A DNA stretch of 23,517 nt, from assembly GCA_937920575.1 (NCBI GenBank), contig CAKZSF010000333.1:1-23517 (forward strand), written 5' to 3'. The stretch comes from an uncultured Sphingomonadaceae bacterium (lineage in GTDB: Bacteria > Pseudomonadota > Alphaproteobacteria > Sphingomonadales > Sphingomonadaceae). Below the pieces are notes generated by a model. That model was given only the letters and a program-made list of their open reading frames with translations. It made no database searches and was not told the DNA's origin. Of the stretch, positions 1 to 8,065 are shown in pieces (within the stretch, counting starts at the first letter, position 1; each line of letters starts with the position of its first letter). A program made the translations under genes and the position numbers.

Positions 1-167
1 TGCAGCACGGCCTGCCCGCTGGCGTCATACATCCATTGCACCTGCTCAGATTTCATCGGTGGCGGGCCGTCACGGGCCTCTAGATCGAGCAACTCGGAAT
101 AGAACTTCGCCGAAGCCGCAAGGTCTGCGGTTATAATGTTCACATGGTCGAGCCGTTCGACAATCAT
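1..167 (-). CDS. VOC-family (glyoxalase/bleomycin-resistance fold) protein, 3' part missing
   Basis: Only the first 55 codons lie in the window; the gene runs off the left edge. The visible start reads MIVERLDHVNIITADLAASA and continues into FYSELLDLEARDGPPP. This is the typical first beta-alpha-beta unit of the vicinal oxygen chelate fold: an early H in the LDHVNI segment that could be a metal ligand, then the helix ending in FY. Substrate cannot be told from this fragment; members include glyoxalases, ring-cleaving dioxygenases and resistance proteins. The ATG lies 2 bp after the stop codon of the dienelactone hydrolase gene, so the two are probably translationally coupled in one transcript. 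Confidence 0.75.
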   Translation of the reverse strand, partial: MIVERLDHVNIITADLAASAKFYSELLDLEARDGPPPMKSEQVQWMYDASGQAVL

Positions 168-169
168 TC

Positions 170-1078
170 CTAGAGTGCCCCTTCATAAGTCGCCAGCAAC
201 CGCGCCCAAGCGCGTTCAGCCTCTGCCCTGGCATAGGCCGGGTTATCCGGCACGCACCATCCGTGGTCTCCTCCGTAAACTTCGATCTCGGCGCTGATCG
301 AACCCGCATCGGCTGCTGACTGCAAGGCGCCCTTGTCCACCGGCGCTTTCGCGTCGTCATTTTTGGCAATCGCGATCAAATAGCTGGTGCCTTGCTCAAG
401 TATCTTGTGCGGGCTGTCGGCATCGTCGCGCACCAATCCACCGCCGTGGAAGCTCGCCGCGGCCTTCACCCGATCCGGGCGTGAATGCGCAGTGTAGACT
501 GTGAACGGCCCGCCCATGCAGTAGCCTTGCGTCCCGATACCTTTAGCGGTGTCGACCGTGCTCTGCTGATCCAGCCAGCTGACCAACGCATCGGCATCAC
601 GCATCACCGCGCGGCTCGACAACTTTTCGCGCCATGGCCGCACAGTTTGAAAGCCATCGGACTCACGGAACTGAACAGAGTTCTCGAACTGGTCGGCCGG
701 AACGTCGCGGTAATAGGGATTAGCGACGAGAACGGCATAGCCTTCCCTCGCCAAACGCTTCGCCATTTCGCGCTTGGATGATCGCAAGGACGCAATATCC
801 GGCCAAAGGATCACCGCGGGGCTTTTTCGACGCGACGGACGCGCGAAATAGGCGTCCATCGTCCCATCTGCGGTTGCGATCGAGACCATCCCCTGATCTA
901 TTTGCGTGGGTATCTGTTCGTCGAAATTGGCCGACTGTTGATTGCCAGCCCCTGCAGATAATTCGCCTGAACATGCTGTGATTGCCGCAGCCCCGCTCAA
1001 CGCGGCAAATTGCCGGCGGCTAAGCCCTTTGTCGGTCAACTTCTTATCCCAGCCTGCCAGATCGCTCTCGTCACACAT
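170..1078 (-). CDS. Dienelactone hydrolase family protein, Tat-exported predicted lipoprotein
   Basis: 302 residues. The N-terminus carries a twin-arginine motif (SRRQF, residues 20-24), a short hydrophobic stretch and a lipobox ending in C36 (AAITAC). The protein is therefore probably exported folded and lipid-anchored, which is unusual for this mostly cytoplasmic family. The alpha/beta hydrolase domain starts near residue 65. The catalytic triad appears as C187 in GYCMGG (Cys nucleophile typical of dienelactone hydrolases), D241 or D242 in KNDDAK, and H272 in GGDHGW. Family members cleave dienelactones or other esters; the actual substrate is unknown. A good AAGGAGA ribosome-binding site precedes the ATG. 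It sits 51 bp downstream of purU and 2 bp upstream of the VOC gene. Confidence 0.88.
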   Translation of the reverse strand: MCDESDLAGWDKKLTDKGLSRRQFAALSGAAAITACSGELSAGAGNQQSANFDEQIPTQIDQGMVSIATADGTMDAYFARPSRRKSPAVILWPDIASLRSSKREMAKRLAREGYAVLVANPYYRDVPADQFENSVQFRESDGFQTVRPWREKLSSRAVMRDADALVSWLDQQSTVDTAKGIGTQGYCMGGPFTVYTAHSRPDRVKAAASFHGGGLVRDDADSPHKILEQGTSYLIAIAKNDDAKAPVDKGALQSAADAGSISAEIEVYGGDHGWCVPDNPAYARAEAERAWARLLATYEGAL

Positions 1079-1129
1079 CGCGTATCTCCTTGTGGAGGCG
1101 ATGATAGGCGCGAATAGCTGCGAGGCAAG

Positions 1130-1984
1130 TTAGCCTTTGAATACCACCGTGCGGCTGCCGTTGAGCAGCACGCGATCTTCCAGATGCAGCCGCACCGCCT
1201 CGGCCAAGACGCGGCGTTCGATATCGCGGCCCTTGCGAACCAGCTCGTCCGGCGTGTCAGCATGAGTAATCCGCTCGACATCCTGATGGATGATCGGCCC
1301 CTCATCCAGATCGCTGGTCACATAATGCGCGGTTGCACCAATCATCTTCACGCCGCGCGCATGCGCCTGATGATAGGGTTTTGCACCTTTGAAACCAGGC
1401 AGGAAAGAGTGATGGATGTTGATGCAACGGCCACTGAAATACGCCGCCTGTTCATCCGAGAGGATTTGCATATAGCGCGCCAACACAACCAGCTCTGCCC
1501 CGGTTTCCTCGGCCAATGCGCGCACCTGCGCCTCTTGTTGGGGTTTGGTGTCTTTGGTGATCGGCAAATGATGGAACGGCAAGCCCGCCAAATCGACATG
1601 CTCGATTGCGCTGGCTGGGTGGTTGGAAACAACCGCCACCGGCTCCATTGCCAGCTCGCCAATCCGCCAGCGATACAGCAGGTCTGCCAGACAATGGTCG
1701 AACTTGCTGACCATCAGCATCACGCGGCGCGGCCGGTCGCGTAGCGCAAGTTTCCAGTCCATCGCATACTCATCAGCCAGCGCTGAAAACTCAGCCTTCA
1801 ACTGTTCGCGCGGTGCGGCGCCCGGATCAAACTCAACCCGCATGAAGAAGCTCTCGCTTTCCCCGCAATTATACTGTTGGGCCTCCAGCACATTGCCGCC
1901 GCGCTCGAACAGGAAGTTCGTAACCTTGGCGGTGATGCCCGGCTGATCAGGGCACGAGAGCGTGAGGACGACAGGTTCCGACAT
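1130..1984 (-). CDS. purU: Formyltetrahydrofolate deformylase PurU
   Basis: 284 residues, the usual length for PurU. It hydrolyses 10-formyl-THF to THF and formate in the cytoplasm, balancing the one-carbon pool and supplying formate. An N-terminal ACT domain (about residues 5-80, with [14 protein letters not shown]) is followed by a formyltransferase-fold domain from about residue 86 ([13 protein letters not shown]). Catalytic residues are visible as N189 and H191 in [13 protein letters not shown] and D227 in SDLDEGPII. The start lies 1 bp after the stop of the upstream nitronate monooxygenase-like gene, indicating co-transcription and likely translational coupling. A PurT that consumes formate is encoded at 10224-11432. 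Confidence 0.95.
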   Translation of the reverse strand: MSEPVVLTLSCPDQPGITAKVTNFLFERGGNVLEAQQYNCGESESFFMRVEFDPGAAPREQLKAEFSALADEYAMDWKLALRDRPRRVMLMVSKFDHCLADLLYRWRIGELAMEPVAVVSNHPASAIEHVDLAGLPFHHLPITKDTKPQQEAQVRALAEETGAELVVLARYMQILSDEQAAYFSGRCINIHHSFLPGFKGAKPYHQAHARGVKMIGATAHYVTSDLDEGPIIHQDVERITHADTPDELVRKGRDIERRVLAEAVRLHLEDRVLLNGSRTVVFKG

Positions 1985-1985
1985 C

Positions 1986-2996
1986 TTAGCGTCCGCCCAG
2001 CGCGGCCTCGCTCTCGCTCATCAGCGAGGCCATGATATCACCAACAGGTTCTTCAGCCTTGACCATGCCGACAGACTGCCCCGCCATCAGCGAGCCGCCT
2101 TCGACATCGCCATCAATCACCGCGCGGCGCAAAGCCCCTGCCCAATAGTGCTCAATCTGCAGCTGCGCCTCCATCATATCGACTTCTTCGCGGTCGAGCT
2201 TGCCAGCGACTTCGATCTGTTTCTTGGTGAATTCCTCTGTGCCCTTGTTCTTGAGCGCACGCACCGGGATCACTGGCAGGCGCGGATCGACTTGAACGCT
2301 GGTCTCTGCATCGCGGGCCTTGGCGCGGAAAAACGCCTTCTTGAAATCCGGGTGCGCGATGCTTTCAGTGGCACAGGCAAAACGTGTGCCGAGCTGCACG
2401 CCAACTGCGCCCATTTCCAGATAGCTTGCAATCGCTTCGCCGCGCCCGATGCCGCCAGCGACAAACACCAAATGATCTTCCGCCAGTTCAGGAAGGAATT
2501 CCTGCGCCAGCACACTGGTGGAAACCGGGCCGATATGGCCGCCGGCCTCCATCCCTTCAATCACCAGCGCATCGCCGCCGCTGCGCAGCAGCTTCTTCGC
2601 GAGTGCCAGAGTGGGCGCAAACACGATCACTTTCGCGCCGAAGGCCTTGATCGCCTCAACACTGCCCTTGGGCGGGATACCACCAGCCAGAACCACATGC
2701 GTGACGCCGTGCTTCTCGCACACGCCAATCAATTCCATCAGCTGCGGGTGCATCGTGATCAGGTTCACGCCAAACGGTTTGTCAGTGAGCGCTTTTGTCG
2801 CGGCGATCTCTGTGTCGAGCAAGTCGGGCGTCATCGCCCCACAGGCAATCACACCAAACCCACCCGCGTTGGAAATAGCCGAGACGAGATTGCGCTCGCT
2901 CACCCAGCTCATCGCGCCGCACAGGATAGCATAGTCTGTGCCCAGAAATTCGGTGCCGCGCTGCATCAGCGCGCGTGTCTTTGAATAGTCGCTCAT
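1986..2996 (-). CDS. Nitronate monooxygenase / FabK-like FMN enzyme
   Basis: 336 residues with the TIM-barrel fold of the 2-nitropropane dioxygenase/FabK family, which binds FMN. Visible family signatures are [10 protein letters not shown] (about 44-53), [19 protein letters not shown] with the likely catalytic H154, and the phosphate-binding [11 protein letters not shown] followed by [14 protein letters not shown]. Nitronate monooxygenases oxidise alkyl nitronates such as propionate 3-nitronate. FabK uses the same fold as an enoyl-ACP reductase and shares the EAGGHIG segment, so the exact reaction is not settled by sequence alone. First gene of the minus-strand block with purU. No convincing Shine-Dalgarno is visible before the ATG. 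Divergent from typA across 110 bp. Confidence 0.85.
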   Translation of the reverse strand: MSDYSKTRALMQRGTEFLGTDYAILCGAMSWVSERNLVSAISNAGGFGVIACGAMTPDLLDTEIAATKALTDKPFGVNLITMHPQLMELIGVCEKHGVTHVVLAGGIPPKGSVEAIKAFGAKVIVFAPTLALAKKLLRSGGDALVIEGMEAGGHIGPVSTSVLAQEFLPELAEDHLVFVAGGIGRGEAIASYLEMGAVGVQLGTRFACATESIAHPDFKKAFFRAKARDAETSVQVDPRLPVIPVRALKNKGTEEFTKKQIEVAGKLDREEVDMMEAQLQIEHYWAGALRRAVIDGDVEGGSLMAGQSVGMVKAEEPVGDIMASLMSESEAALGGR

Positions 2997-3043
2997 GCGT
3001 GGCGATTAGGGGCGCAAACGGCAACGCGCAAGATACCCCCTCT

Positions 3044-3058
3044 TGTTGCATCGCAACA
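3044..3058. promoter_or_regulatory. Palindrome in the divergent region between the nitronate monooxygenase gene and typA
   Basis: TGTTGC-ATC-GCAACA is a perfect 6-bp inverted repeat with a 3-bp centre. It is flanked by CCCCC at 3036-3040 and GGGGG at 3069-3073, so a larger nested dyad is possible. Being between two divergent genes, it could be an operator for either. No regulator family is recognised and chance is not excluded. Confidence 0.3.
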
Positions 3059-3106
3059 TTGCCTGTATGGGGGCGCGCAACTTCCCTGAAGAAAGCAAAG
3101 ATTCTC

Positions 3107-4957
3107 ATGGCTACCACGCCCCAATCGCTGCGCAATGTGGCGATCATCGCTCACGTTGACCACGGCAAGACCACACTGGTCGATCAATTGTTCCGCCAAT
3201 CCGGCACTTTCCGCGACAACCAACGCGTGGAAGAGCGCGCGATGGATTCCAACGAATTGGAAAAAGAGCGCGGCATTACAATTCTGGCCAAGCCAACCTC
3301 GATTGAGTGGGCACCGGAAGGCGCACAGAACACCTATCGCATCAACATTGTCGATACGCCGGGCCACGCCGATTTCGGCGCAGAGGTGGAGCGCATCCTG
3401 AGCATGGTGGATGGTGTTGTCCTGTTGGTCGATGCCGCCGAAGGGCCGATGCCGCAGACCAAATTCGTGACCGGCAAGGCTCTGGGCCTCGGCCTGAAGC
3501 CGATTGTGGTCGTCAACAAAATCGACCGCCCGGACGAGCGCGCCTCTGAAGTGCTGGACGAAGTGTTTGACCTGTTCGTCAATCTTGATGCCAATGACGA
3601 GCAGCTTGATTTTCCTGTGCTCTACGCTTCGGGCCGCTCTGGTTATGCGAGCGACAATCCCGATGCGCGCGAAGGTGATCTGGTGCCAATGTTCGAAACG
3701 CTGGTTAGCCACGTCCCCGAACCGGGCCTGGACGAAGAAGCAGACTTCGCGATGCTGGCCACACTGCTGGATCGCGACAGCTTTTTGGGCCGTATCCTGA
3801 CAGGCCGGATCGATAGCGGCCGTTTGGAAGTCGGCATGCCGATCAAGGCGTTGGATGTACAAGGCAATCTGGTCGAGGCTGGCCGTGCGACAAAGATCTT
3901 CGCTTATGAAGGGTTGGAGCGCGTGCCGGTTCTGCACGCCAAAGCGGGCGATATCGTTGCAATTGCTGGCCTGACTGACGCCACCGTGTCGAACACTTTG
4001 TGCGACCCTAACGTATCCGCGCCGTTGCATGCACGTCCGATTGATCCACCCACACTTGCCATGACCTTTGCCGTCAATGACAGCCCCTATGCGGGCCGCG
4101 AAGGCAGCAAGGTGCAAAGCCGTGTCATCCGCGAACGGCTTGAAAAAGAAGCCGAAGGCAACGTCGCTATCCGCATCACTGAAAGCTCTGACAAGGATGC
4201 TTTCGAAGTGGCGGGACGCGGCGAATTGCAGTTGGGCGTTTTGATCGAAACGATGCGCCGCGAAGGCTTCGAACTGTCAATCAGCCGCCCACGCGTGCTG
4301 TTTCAGGATGGCCCCGATGGCCGCGAAGAGCCGTATGAAACCGTCGTTGTCGATGTGGATGATGAATTCAGCGGCACGGTGGTTGAGAAGATGGCCACGC
4401 GCAAAGCAGAAATGACCGATATGCGCCCATCGGGCGGCGGCAAGACTCGCCTGACTTTCAGCGCTCCATCGCGCGGCCTGATCGGCTATCACGGTGAATT
4501 CCTGTCCGACACCCGCGGCACCGGCATCATGAACCGCCTGTTCGACAAATACGGCCCCTATAAGGGCAAGATCGAAGGCCGCCAGAACGGCGCGCTGATC
4601 AGCATGGATCAAGGCGAGGCGATGGCTTATGCACTGAACACGCTGGAAGAGCGCGGCGAGCTGTTCGTGCCACCGGGAACCAAGATTTACCAAGGCATGA
4701 TCATCGGCGAGAATGCCAAGCCACAGGATCTGGAAGTCAACGCGCAAAAGTCCAAACAGCTGACCAACTTCCGCGCCAGCGGCAAAGATGAAGGCATCCG
4801 CCTGACCCCACCGCGTAAGATGACGTTGGAACAGGCAATTGCGTATATTCAGGACGACGAGCTGGTTGAAGTGACGCCAGAATCGATCCGCCTACGCAAG
4901 CGCCATTTGTGCCCGCACGAACGCAAGAAAGCGGCGCGCAAGTCAGAGGCGGCTTAG
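3107..4957 (+). CDS. typA: Ribosome-associated GTPase TypA/BipA
   Basis: 616 residues from the chosen ATG, close to the usual ~605-610. The frame stays open 44 codons further upstream, but family homology begins at [20 protein letters not shown], so this ATG is preferred; a weak purine-rich site (GAAGAAAG) precedes it. TypA is an EF-G-like translational GTPase that binds the 70S ribosome and helps assembly and stress or cold adaptation. GTPase motifs: G1 HVDHGKT (16-22), G2 ITI (57-59), G3 DTPGH (83-87), G4 NKID (137-140). EF-G-type domains II, III and V and the TypA-specific C-terminal domain follow; the C-terminal tail is basic ([20 protein letters not shown]). The gene is alone on the plus strand, followed by the katG regulatory region. 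Confidence 0.96.
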   Translation: MATTPQSLRNVAIIAHVDHGKTTLVDQLFRQSGTFRDNQRVEERAMDSNELEKERGITILAKPTSIEWAPEGAQNTYRINIVDTPGHADFGAEVERILSMVDGVVLLVDAAEGPMPQTKFVTGKALGLGLKPIVVVNKIDRPDERASEVLDEVFDLFVNLDANDEQLDFPVLYASGRSGYASDNPDAREGDLVPMFETLVSHVPEPGLDEEADFAMLATLLDRDSFLGRILTGRIDSGRLEVGMPIKALDVQGNLVEAGRATKIFAYEGLERVPVLHAKAGDIVAIAGLTDATVSNTLCDPNVSAPLHARPIDPPTLAMTFAVNDSPYAGREGSKVQSRVIRERLEKEAEGNVAIRITESSDKDAFEVAGRGELQLGVLIETMRREGFELSISRPRVLFQDGPDGREEPYETVVVDVDDEFSGTVVEKMATRKAEMTDMRPSGGGKTRLTFSAPSRGLIGYHGEFLSDTRGTGIMNRLFDKYGPYKGKIEGRQNGALISMDQGEAMAYALNTLEERGELFVPPGTKIYQGMIIGENAKPQDLEVNAQKSKQLTNFRASGKDEGIRLTPPRKMTLEQAIAYIQDDELVEVTPESIRLRKRHLCPHERKKAARKSEAA

Positions 4958-4990
4958 GCGTTCAGACCAGCTTGCCGCGCCTCAAAAACG

Positions 4991-5021
4991 ACTGATCGAA
5001 TTTTCGTCTAAATCGATCAGT
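4991..5021. promoter_or_regulatory. Candidate operator: 9-bp perfect inverted repeat upstream of katG
   Basis: ACTGATCGA and TCGATCAGT form a perfect 9-bp dyad with a 13-bp spacer, so half-site centres are 22 bp apart, about two helical turns. A further ATCGAT at 5034-5039 repeats the 5012-5017 ATCGAT at another 22-bp step. The spacing suits a dimer or tetramer of a LysR-type activator such as OxyR, but the sequence does not match the classical ATAG/CTAT OxyR consensus. No T-run follows the dyad, so a typA terminator is less likely. Confidence 0.45.
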
Positions 5022-5042
5022 AAGTGGCAATTAATCGATTGG

Positions 5043-5048
5043 ACTAAT
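5043..5048 (+). promoter_or_regulatory. Possible -10 hexamer of an upstream katG promoter
   Basis: ACTAAT matches 4 of 6 positions of TATAAT. Transcription from it would begin near 5055, exactly where the 5' arm of the leader stem starts. The -35 position (5020-5025, GTAAGT) is poor, which would fit an activator-dependent promoter served by the dyad at 4991-5021. Speculative. Confidence 0.25.
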
Positions 5049-5054
5049 CAGAAG

Positions 5055-5133
5055 ATTCTCTCCATTTGGAACGGGAGCCTACACGAATCGTAGGTAGAGT
5101 ATTCCCCCGCTCCAAACACTTTTAGGAGAGAAT
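5055..5133 (+). promoter_or_regulatory. Structured katG leader that sequesters the Shine-Dalgarno sequence
   Basis: ATTCTCTCC (5055-5063) is perfectly complementary over 9 bp to GGAGAGAAT (5125-5133), which contains the katG Shine-Dalgarno. Nested inside are TTTGGA (5065-5070) with TCCAAA (5111-5116), an A-C mismatch, CGGG (5072-5075) with CCCG (5106-5109), and an inner hairpin CCTAC (5078-5082) with GTAGG (5090-5094) and a 7-nt loop. The arms are collinear and form one long interrupted stem-loop ending 4 nt before the ATG. If transcribed, this would hide the ribosome-binding site. Which signal opens it, if any, cannot be read from the sequence; it does not match a riboswitch class I know. 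Confidence 0.55.
5068..5092 (+). promoter_or_regulatory. Candidate EcfG-type general-stress promoter of katG
   Basis: GGAAC (5068-5072), 16 bp, then CGTA (5089-5092). The alphaproteobacterial EcfG consensus is GGAAC-N16/17-CGTT, so the -35 is exact and the -10 matches 3 of 4. Transcription would start near 5098-5100, leaving a short leader with the Shine-Dalgarno but without its 5' complementary arm. Upregulation of a catalase by the general stress sigma factor would be biologically sensible. No ecfG gene is in the window. Confidence 0.5.
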
Positions 5134-5137
5134 TCCA

Positions 5138-7324
5138 ATGGATATGAAGACTGGCGAACTGGACGGCAAATGCCCTTTCACAGGTGAAGGTGGATCGCGC
5201 CCGCTGCTGGGCCGCACCAACCGTGATTGGTGGCCTGAAACCAGCAACACCGAACTGCTCAATCAGGGTGGCAAATCACCCGACCCGCTGGGCGACGATT
5301 TTGACTATGTCGAGGCGTTCAACACGCTCGATTACAACGCGCTGAAGGCAGACCTGACCGCGTTGATGACGGACAGCCAGGACTGGTGGCCAGCCGACTA
5401 TGGTCACTATGGCCCATTCTTCATCCGTATGACCTGGCACGCAGCCGGCACCTATCGCACCGGCGACGGACGTGGCGGAGCAGGCAGCGGTCAACAGCGT
5501 TTCGCGCCGCTCAACAGCTGGCCTGACAACGGCAACCTCGACAAGGCGCGCCGCCTGCTGTGGCCGATCAAACAGAAATACGGACGCAACATCAGTTGGG
5601 CTGACTTGCTGGTTTTGGCCGGCAATGTCGCCATCGAAAGCATGGGCGGCCCTGTGTTTGGCTTTGGCGGCGGCCGCAAGGACGTGTTCGAGCCCGAAAC
5701 GGTGTATTGGGGCACGGAAGAAGCGTGGGTCGACACCGGCGCAGAAACACGCATTCAGCCGGACAAGGAATGGGACCTCGAAAACCCGCTCGCCGCGATC
5801 CAGATGGGTCTGATCTACGTCAATCCAGAAGGCCCGGGCGGCAATCCTGATCCGCTGCAATCGGCGCGCGACATGCGCACCACATTTGAGCGGATGGCGA
5901 TGAATGACGAGGAAACCGTTGCTCTGACCGCTGGCGGCCACGCCTTTGGTAAGGCCCACGGCGCAGCTCCATCCGACACATTCGGCAGCTCACCAGAGAG
6001 CGAAGTGATGGAACTGCAAGGCTTTGGCTGGCTGAATGACGAGGAAGAGATCGCCGCAGGCAACATCACGACTTCGGGCATTGAGGGTTCTTGGTCGAAC
6101 AACCCGACTTCGTGGAGCCACGACTATTTCCGTCTGCTGTTCAAATATGATTACGAGCTTTCGGAAAGCCCAGCGGGTGCCAAATTGTGGACGCCGGTCA
6201 ATCCTGACCCGGAAGACATGGCCCCTGACGCACGCGATCCTTCCAAGAAAGTTCGCACCATCATGACCACCGCCGACATGGCGTTGAAGATGGACCCGGA
6301 ATACGCGAAGATCTCCACGCGCTTCCTGGAAAATCCAGAGCAGTTGGACGATGCTTTTGCGCGCGCATGGTTCAAACTGTGCCACCGCGATATGGGCCCG
6401 AAAGTCCGCTATCACGGTCCAGAGGTGCCAAGCGAAGATCTGATCTGGCAGGATCCGGTTCCGGCTGGTTCGACACCTTCGGATAGCGCGGTTGCAGACT
6501 TTAAGGCTGCGATCGTGGGTTCCGGCCTGACCGTCAGCGAGCTGGTGAAAGCCGCTTGGGCGTCTGCCTCAACCTATCGCAATTCAGACCATCGTGGCGG
6601 TGCGAATGGCGCGCGTGTGCGTCTTGCTCCGCAAAAGGACTGGGCTGCTAACGATCCGGAAGAGCTGGGCAAAGTCCTCGCCAAGATTGATGAGTTGCGC
6701 GGTGACCTGTCGATGGCAGACGCCATCGTTCTGGCTGGCGCTGCAGCGGTCGAGAAAGCTGCAGCTGACGCAGGCAACTCGGTCAGTGTCAACGTGACCA
6801 CCGGTCGCGGCGATGCCACTGACGAGCACACCGATGCTGAGAGCTTCGAGCCGCTGGAGCCATTTGCCGATGGTTTCCGCAACTATCTGAAGACGAAGGC
6901 CAGCGTGAAGACCGAAGACATGCTGATCGACAAGGCGCATCTGCTGGGCCTCTCGATCCCCGAAATGACCGCATTGGTCGGCGGGATGCGTGCTCTGGGT
7001 GCGAACAGCGGCAACACGGCGCATGGCGTGTTCACTGATCGCGCTGGTCAACTGACCACTGACTTCTTCGTCAACCTGCTCGACATGTCCGTCAAATGGG
7101 CAGCTGATGAAAGCAGCGATGGCGAAGAATTCGTAGGCACTGATCGCAAGACAGGCGCAATGAAGTATCGCGCAACCCGCACCGATCTGATCTTCGGTTC
7201 GAACAGCGTGCTGCGTGCTCAAGCGGAAGTGTTCGCGGAAAGCGGCAACGAGCAGCTCTTCCTCGACACCTTTGTGTCGGCATGGACCAAAGTGATGGAT
7301 GCGGATCGTTTCGATCTGGCCTGA
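5138..7324 (+). CDS. katG: Catalase-peroxidase KatG
   Basis: 728 residues, normal full length for the two-domain bacterial enzyme. It removes hydrogen peroxide (2 H2O2 to O2 and water) and acts as a peroxidase, using heme b in the cytoplasm; no signal peptide is seen. In the N-terminal heme domain the distal residues are R97, W100 and H101 ([11 protein letters not shown]), the Met-Tyr-Trp adduct residues are W100, Y227 and M253, the channel Asp is D130 (SWPDN), and the proximal heme ligand is H268 ([12 protein letters not shown]). The C-terminal half (from about 430) is the non-heme duplicate, with [20 protein letters not shown] in place of the distal pocket. AGGAGAG at 5124-5130 is the Shine-Dalgarno, embedded in the leader stem. 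A strong terminator follows. Confidence 0.97.
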   Translation: MDMKTGELDGKCPFTGEGGSRPLLGRTNRDWWPETSNTELLNQGGKSPDPLGDDFDYVEAFNTLDYNALKADLTALMTDSQDWWPADYGHYGPFFIRMTWHAAGTYRTGDGRGGAGSGQQRFAPLNSWPDNGNLDKARRLLWPIKQKYGRNISWADLLVLAGNVAIESMGGPVFGFGGGRKDVFEPETVYWGTEEAWVDTGAETRIQPDKEWDLENPLAAIQMGLIYVNPEGPGGNPDPLQSARDMRTTFERMAMNDEETVALTAGGHAFGKAHGAAPSDTFGSSPESEVMELQGFGWLNDEEEIAAGNITTSGIEGSWSNNPTSWSHDYFRLLFKYDYELSESPAGAKLWTPVNPDPEDMAPDARDPSKKVRTIMTTADMALKMDPEYAKISTRFLENPEQLDDAFARAWFKLCHRDMGPKVRYHGPEVPSEDLIWQDPVPAGSTPSDSAVADFKAAIVGSGLTVSELVKAAWASASTYRNSDHRGGANGARVRLAPQKDWAANDPEELGKVLAKIDELRGDLSMADAIVLAGAAAVEKAAADAGNSVSVNVTTGRGDATDEHTDAESFEPLEPFADGFRNYLKTKASVKTEDMLIDKAHLLGLSIPEMTALVGGMRALGANSGNTAHGVFTDRAGQLTTDFFVNLLDMSVKWAADESSDGEEFVGTDRKTGAMKYRATRTDLIFGSNSVLRAQAEVFAESGNEQLFLDTFVSAWTKVMDADRFDLA

Positions 7325-7350
7325 TCTGACAATTTGAACGAACAGAATTG

Positions 7351-7385
7351 GCCCCTCGTGATACAATCGCGGGGGGCTTTTTCTA
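7351..7385 (+). terminator. Rho-independent terminator of katG
   Basis: GCCCCTCGTG (7351-7360) pairs with CGCGGGGGGC (7368-7377) over 10 bp including two G-U wobbles, with a 7-nt loop, followed directly by TTTTT. It lies 26 bp after the katG stop and separates katG from the redoxin gene. Confidence 0.88.
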
Positions 7386-7464
7386 TGCGCCGATGCCAAA
7401 TCTGTGTAACGGGGCGAACACCTGGCGCGAACACATGCGCACAGGCGTATTTTAAGGGACTGTC

Positions 7465-8055
7465 ATGAAGAAGAAATTGCTGATCGGCTTGGCCGTGGTC
7501 GTGCTCCTGATCGGAGGCGCTGCCGCATATTTGCTGGGCGGGGCGTTGCTGCCGGCTGAGCATGTCGAAGTCGGCATTGCGCTGGAAGAGAAGGCTCCGG
7601 TCGATATGGAACTGGCCAATGAAGCTGGCGAAACGGCAACCTTGGCAAGCGCAATGGGCGACAAGGGCATGGTGCTTTATCTCGTCCGTTCCGCAGACTG
7701 GTGTCCCTTCTGCAAGGCGCAGATGAAGGATGTGATGGCCAATCAAGCGCCTCTTTCAGAGCGCGGCTATGCAATCGCTAGCTTGTCATACGATGCACCC
7801 GAAGTGCTCGCGATGTTCAAACAAGGCGAAGAAATCAGCTACACAATGTTGTCTGACACAGACAGCAAACTGATTGACGCGATGGGCTTGCGTGATCCCG
7901 AATATGCAGAAGGTCACTTTGCCTATGGCGTGCCGCGCGCCTCCATTCTGGTGCTCGCCCCCGATGGCACTGTGAAAGCGAAATTCGTCTCTGCCGACTA
8001 CAAATCGCGCCCTTCGAATGAGGACGTGATCGAGATGGTCGATAGCGTCAGCTGA
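7465..8055 (+). CDS. Membrane-anchored redoxin (AhpC/TSA-thioredoxin fold)
   Basis: 196 residues. Residues 1-29 (MKKKLLIGLAVVVLLIGGAA and onward) form an uncleaved signal anchor, placing the catalytic domain in the periplasm. The domain resembles redoxin/AhpC-TSA proteins: EEKAPVDMELANEAGE at the start, the active site ADWCPFCKAQM with C80 and C83 (CxxC), and a PRASILVLAPDGTVKAKF segment with the cis-Pro region. The CxxC suggests thiol-disulfide exchange more than a one-Cys peroxidase, but peroxidase activity is possible. AAGGGA is a good ribosome-binding site 6 nt before the ATG. It follows the katG terminator, so it has its own promoter somewhere in 7386-7464, and lies 10 bp upstream of the Pr6Pr-like gene. 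Confidence 0.85.
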   Translation: MKKKLLIGLAVVVLLIGGAAAYLLGGALLPAEHVEVGIALEEKAPVDMELANEAGETATLASAMGDKGMVLYLVRSADWCPFCKAQMKDVMANQAPLSERGYAIASLSYDAPEVLAMFKQGEEISYTMLSDTDSKLIDAMGLRDPEYAEGHFAYGVPRASILVLAPDGTVKAKFVSADYKSRPSNEDVIEMVDSVS

Positions 8056-8065
8056 GCGTCGTCCG

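Noticed and set aside
1076..1100. Small CTCC/GGAG hairpin over the dienelactone hydrolase ribosome-binding site
   Set aside because: Only 4 bp with a 4-nt loop; too weak and too common to claim regulation.
1962..2984. 340-codon plus-strand ORF antisense to the nitronate monooxygenase-like gene
   Set aside because: It mirrors the opposite gene in a GC-rich genome; the translation is rich in Arg, His and Gln without domain motifs, while the minus-strand protein has clear family signatures.
2975..3106. Upstream extension of the typA frame by 44 codons
   Set aside because: The added sequence has no TypA-like features and overlaps the start of the divergent gene; the ATG at 3107 fits the family N-terminus.
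2993..4117. 374-codon minus-strand ORF opposite typA
   Set aside because: Antisense shadow of typA; no recognisable motif and low-complexity composition.
4946..4985. Possible terminator after typA (GAGGCG with CGCCTC)
   Set aside because: The loop is about 27 nt and the stem is followed by A residues, not T residues, on the plus strand.
7414..7434. Direct repeat GCGAACAC, twice at a 13-bp period, upstream of the redoxin gene
   Set aside because: Only 8 bp long, spacing is not a helical multiple and it matches no binding motif I know; likely chance.
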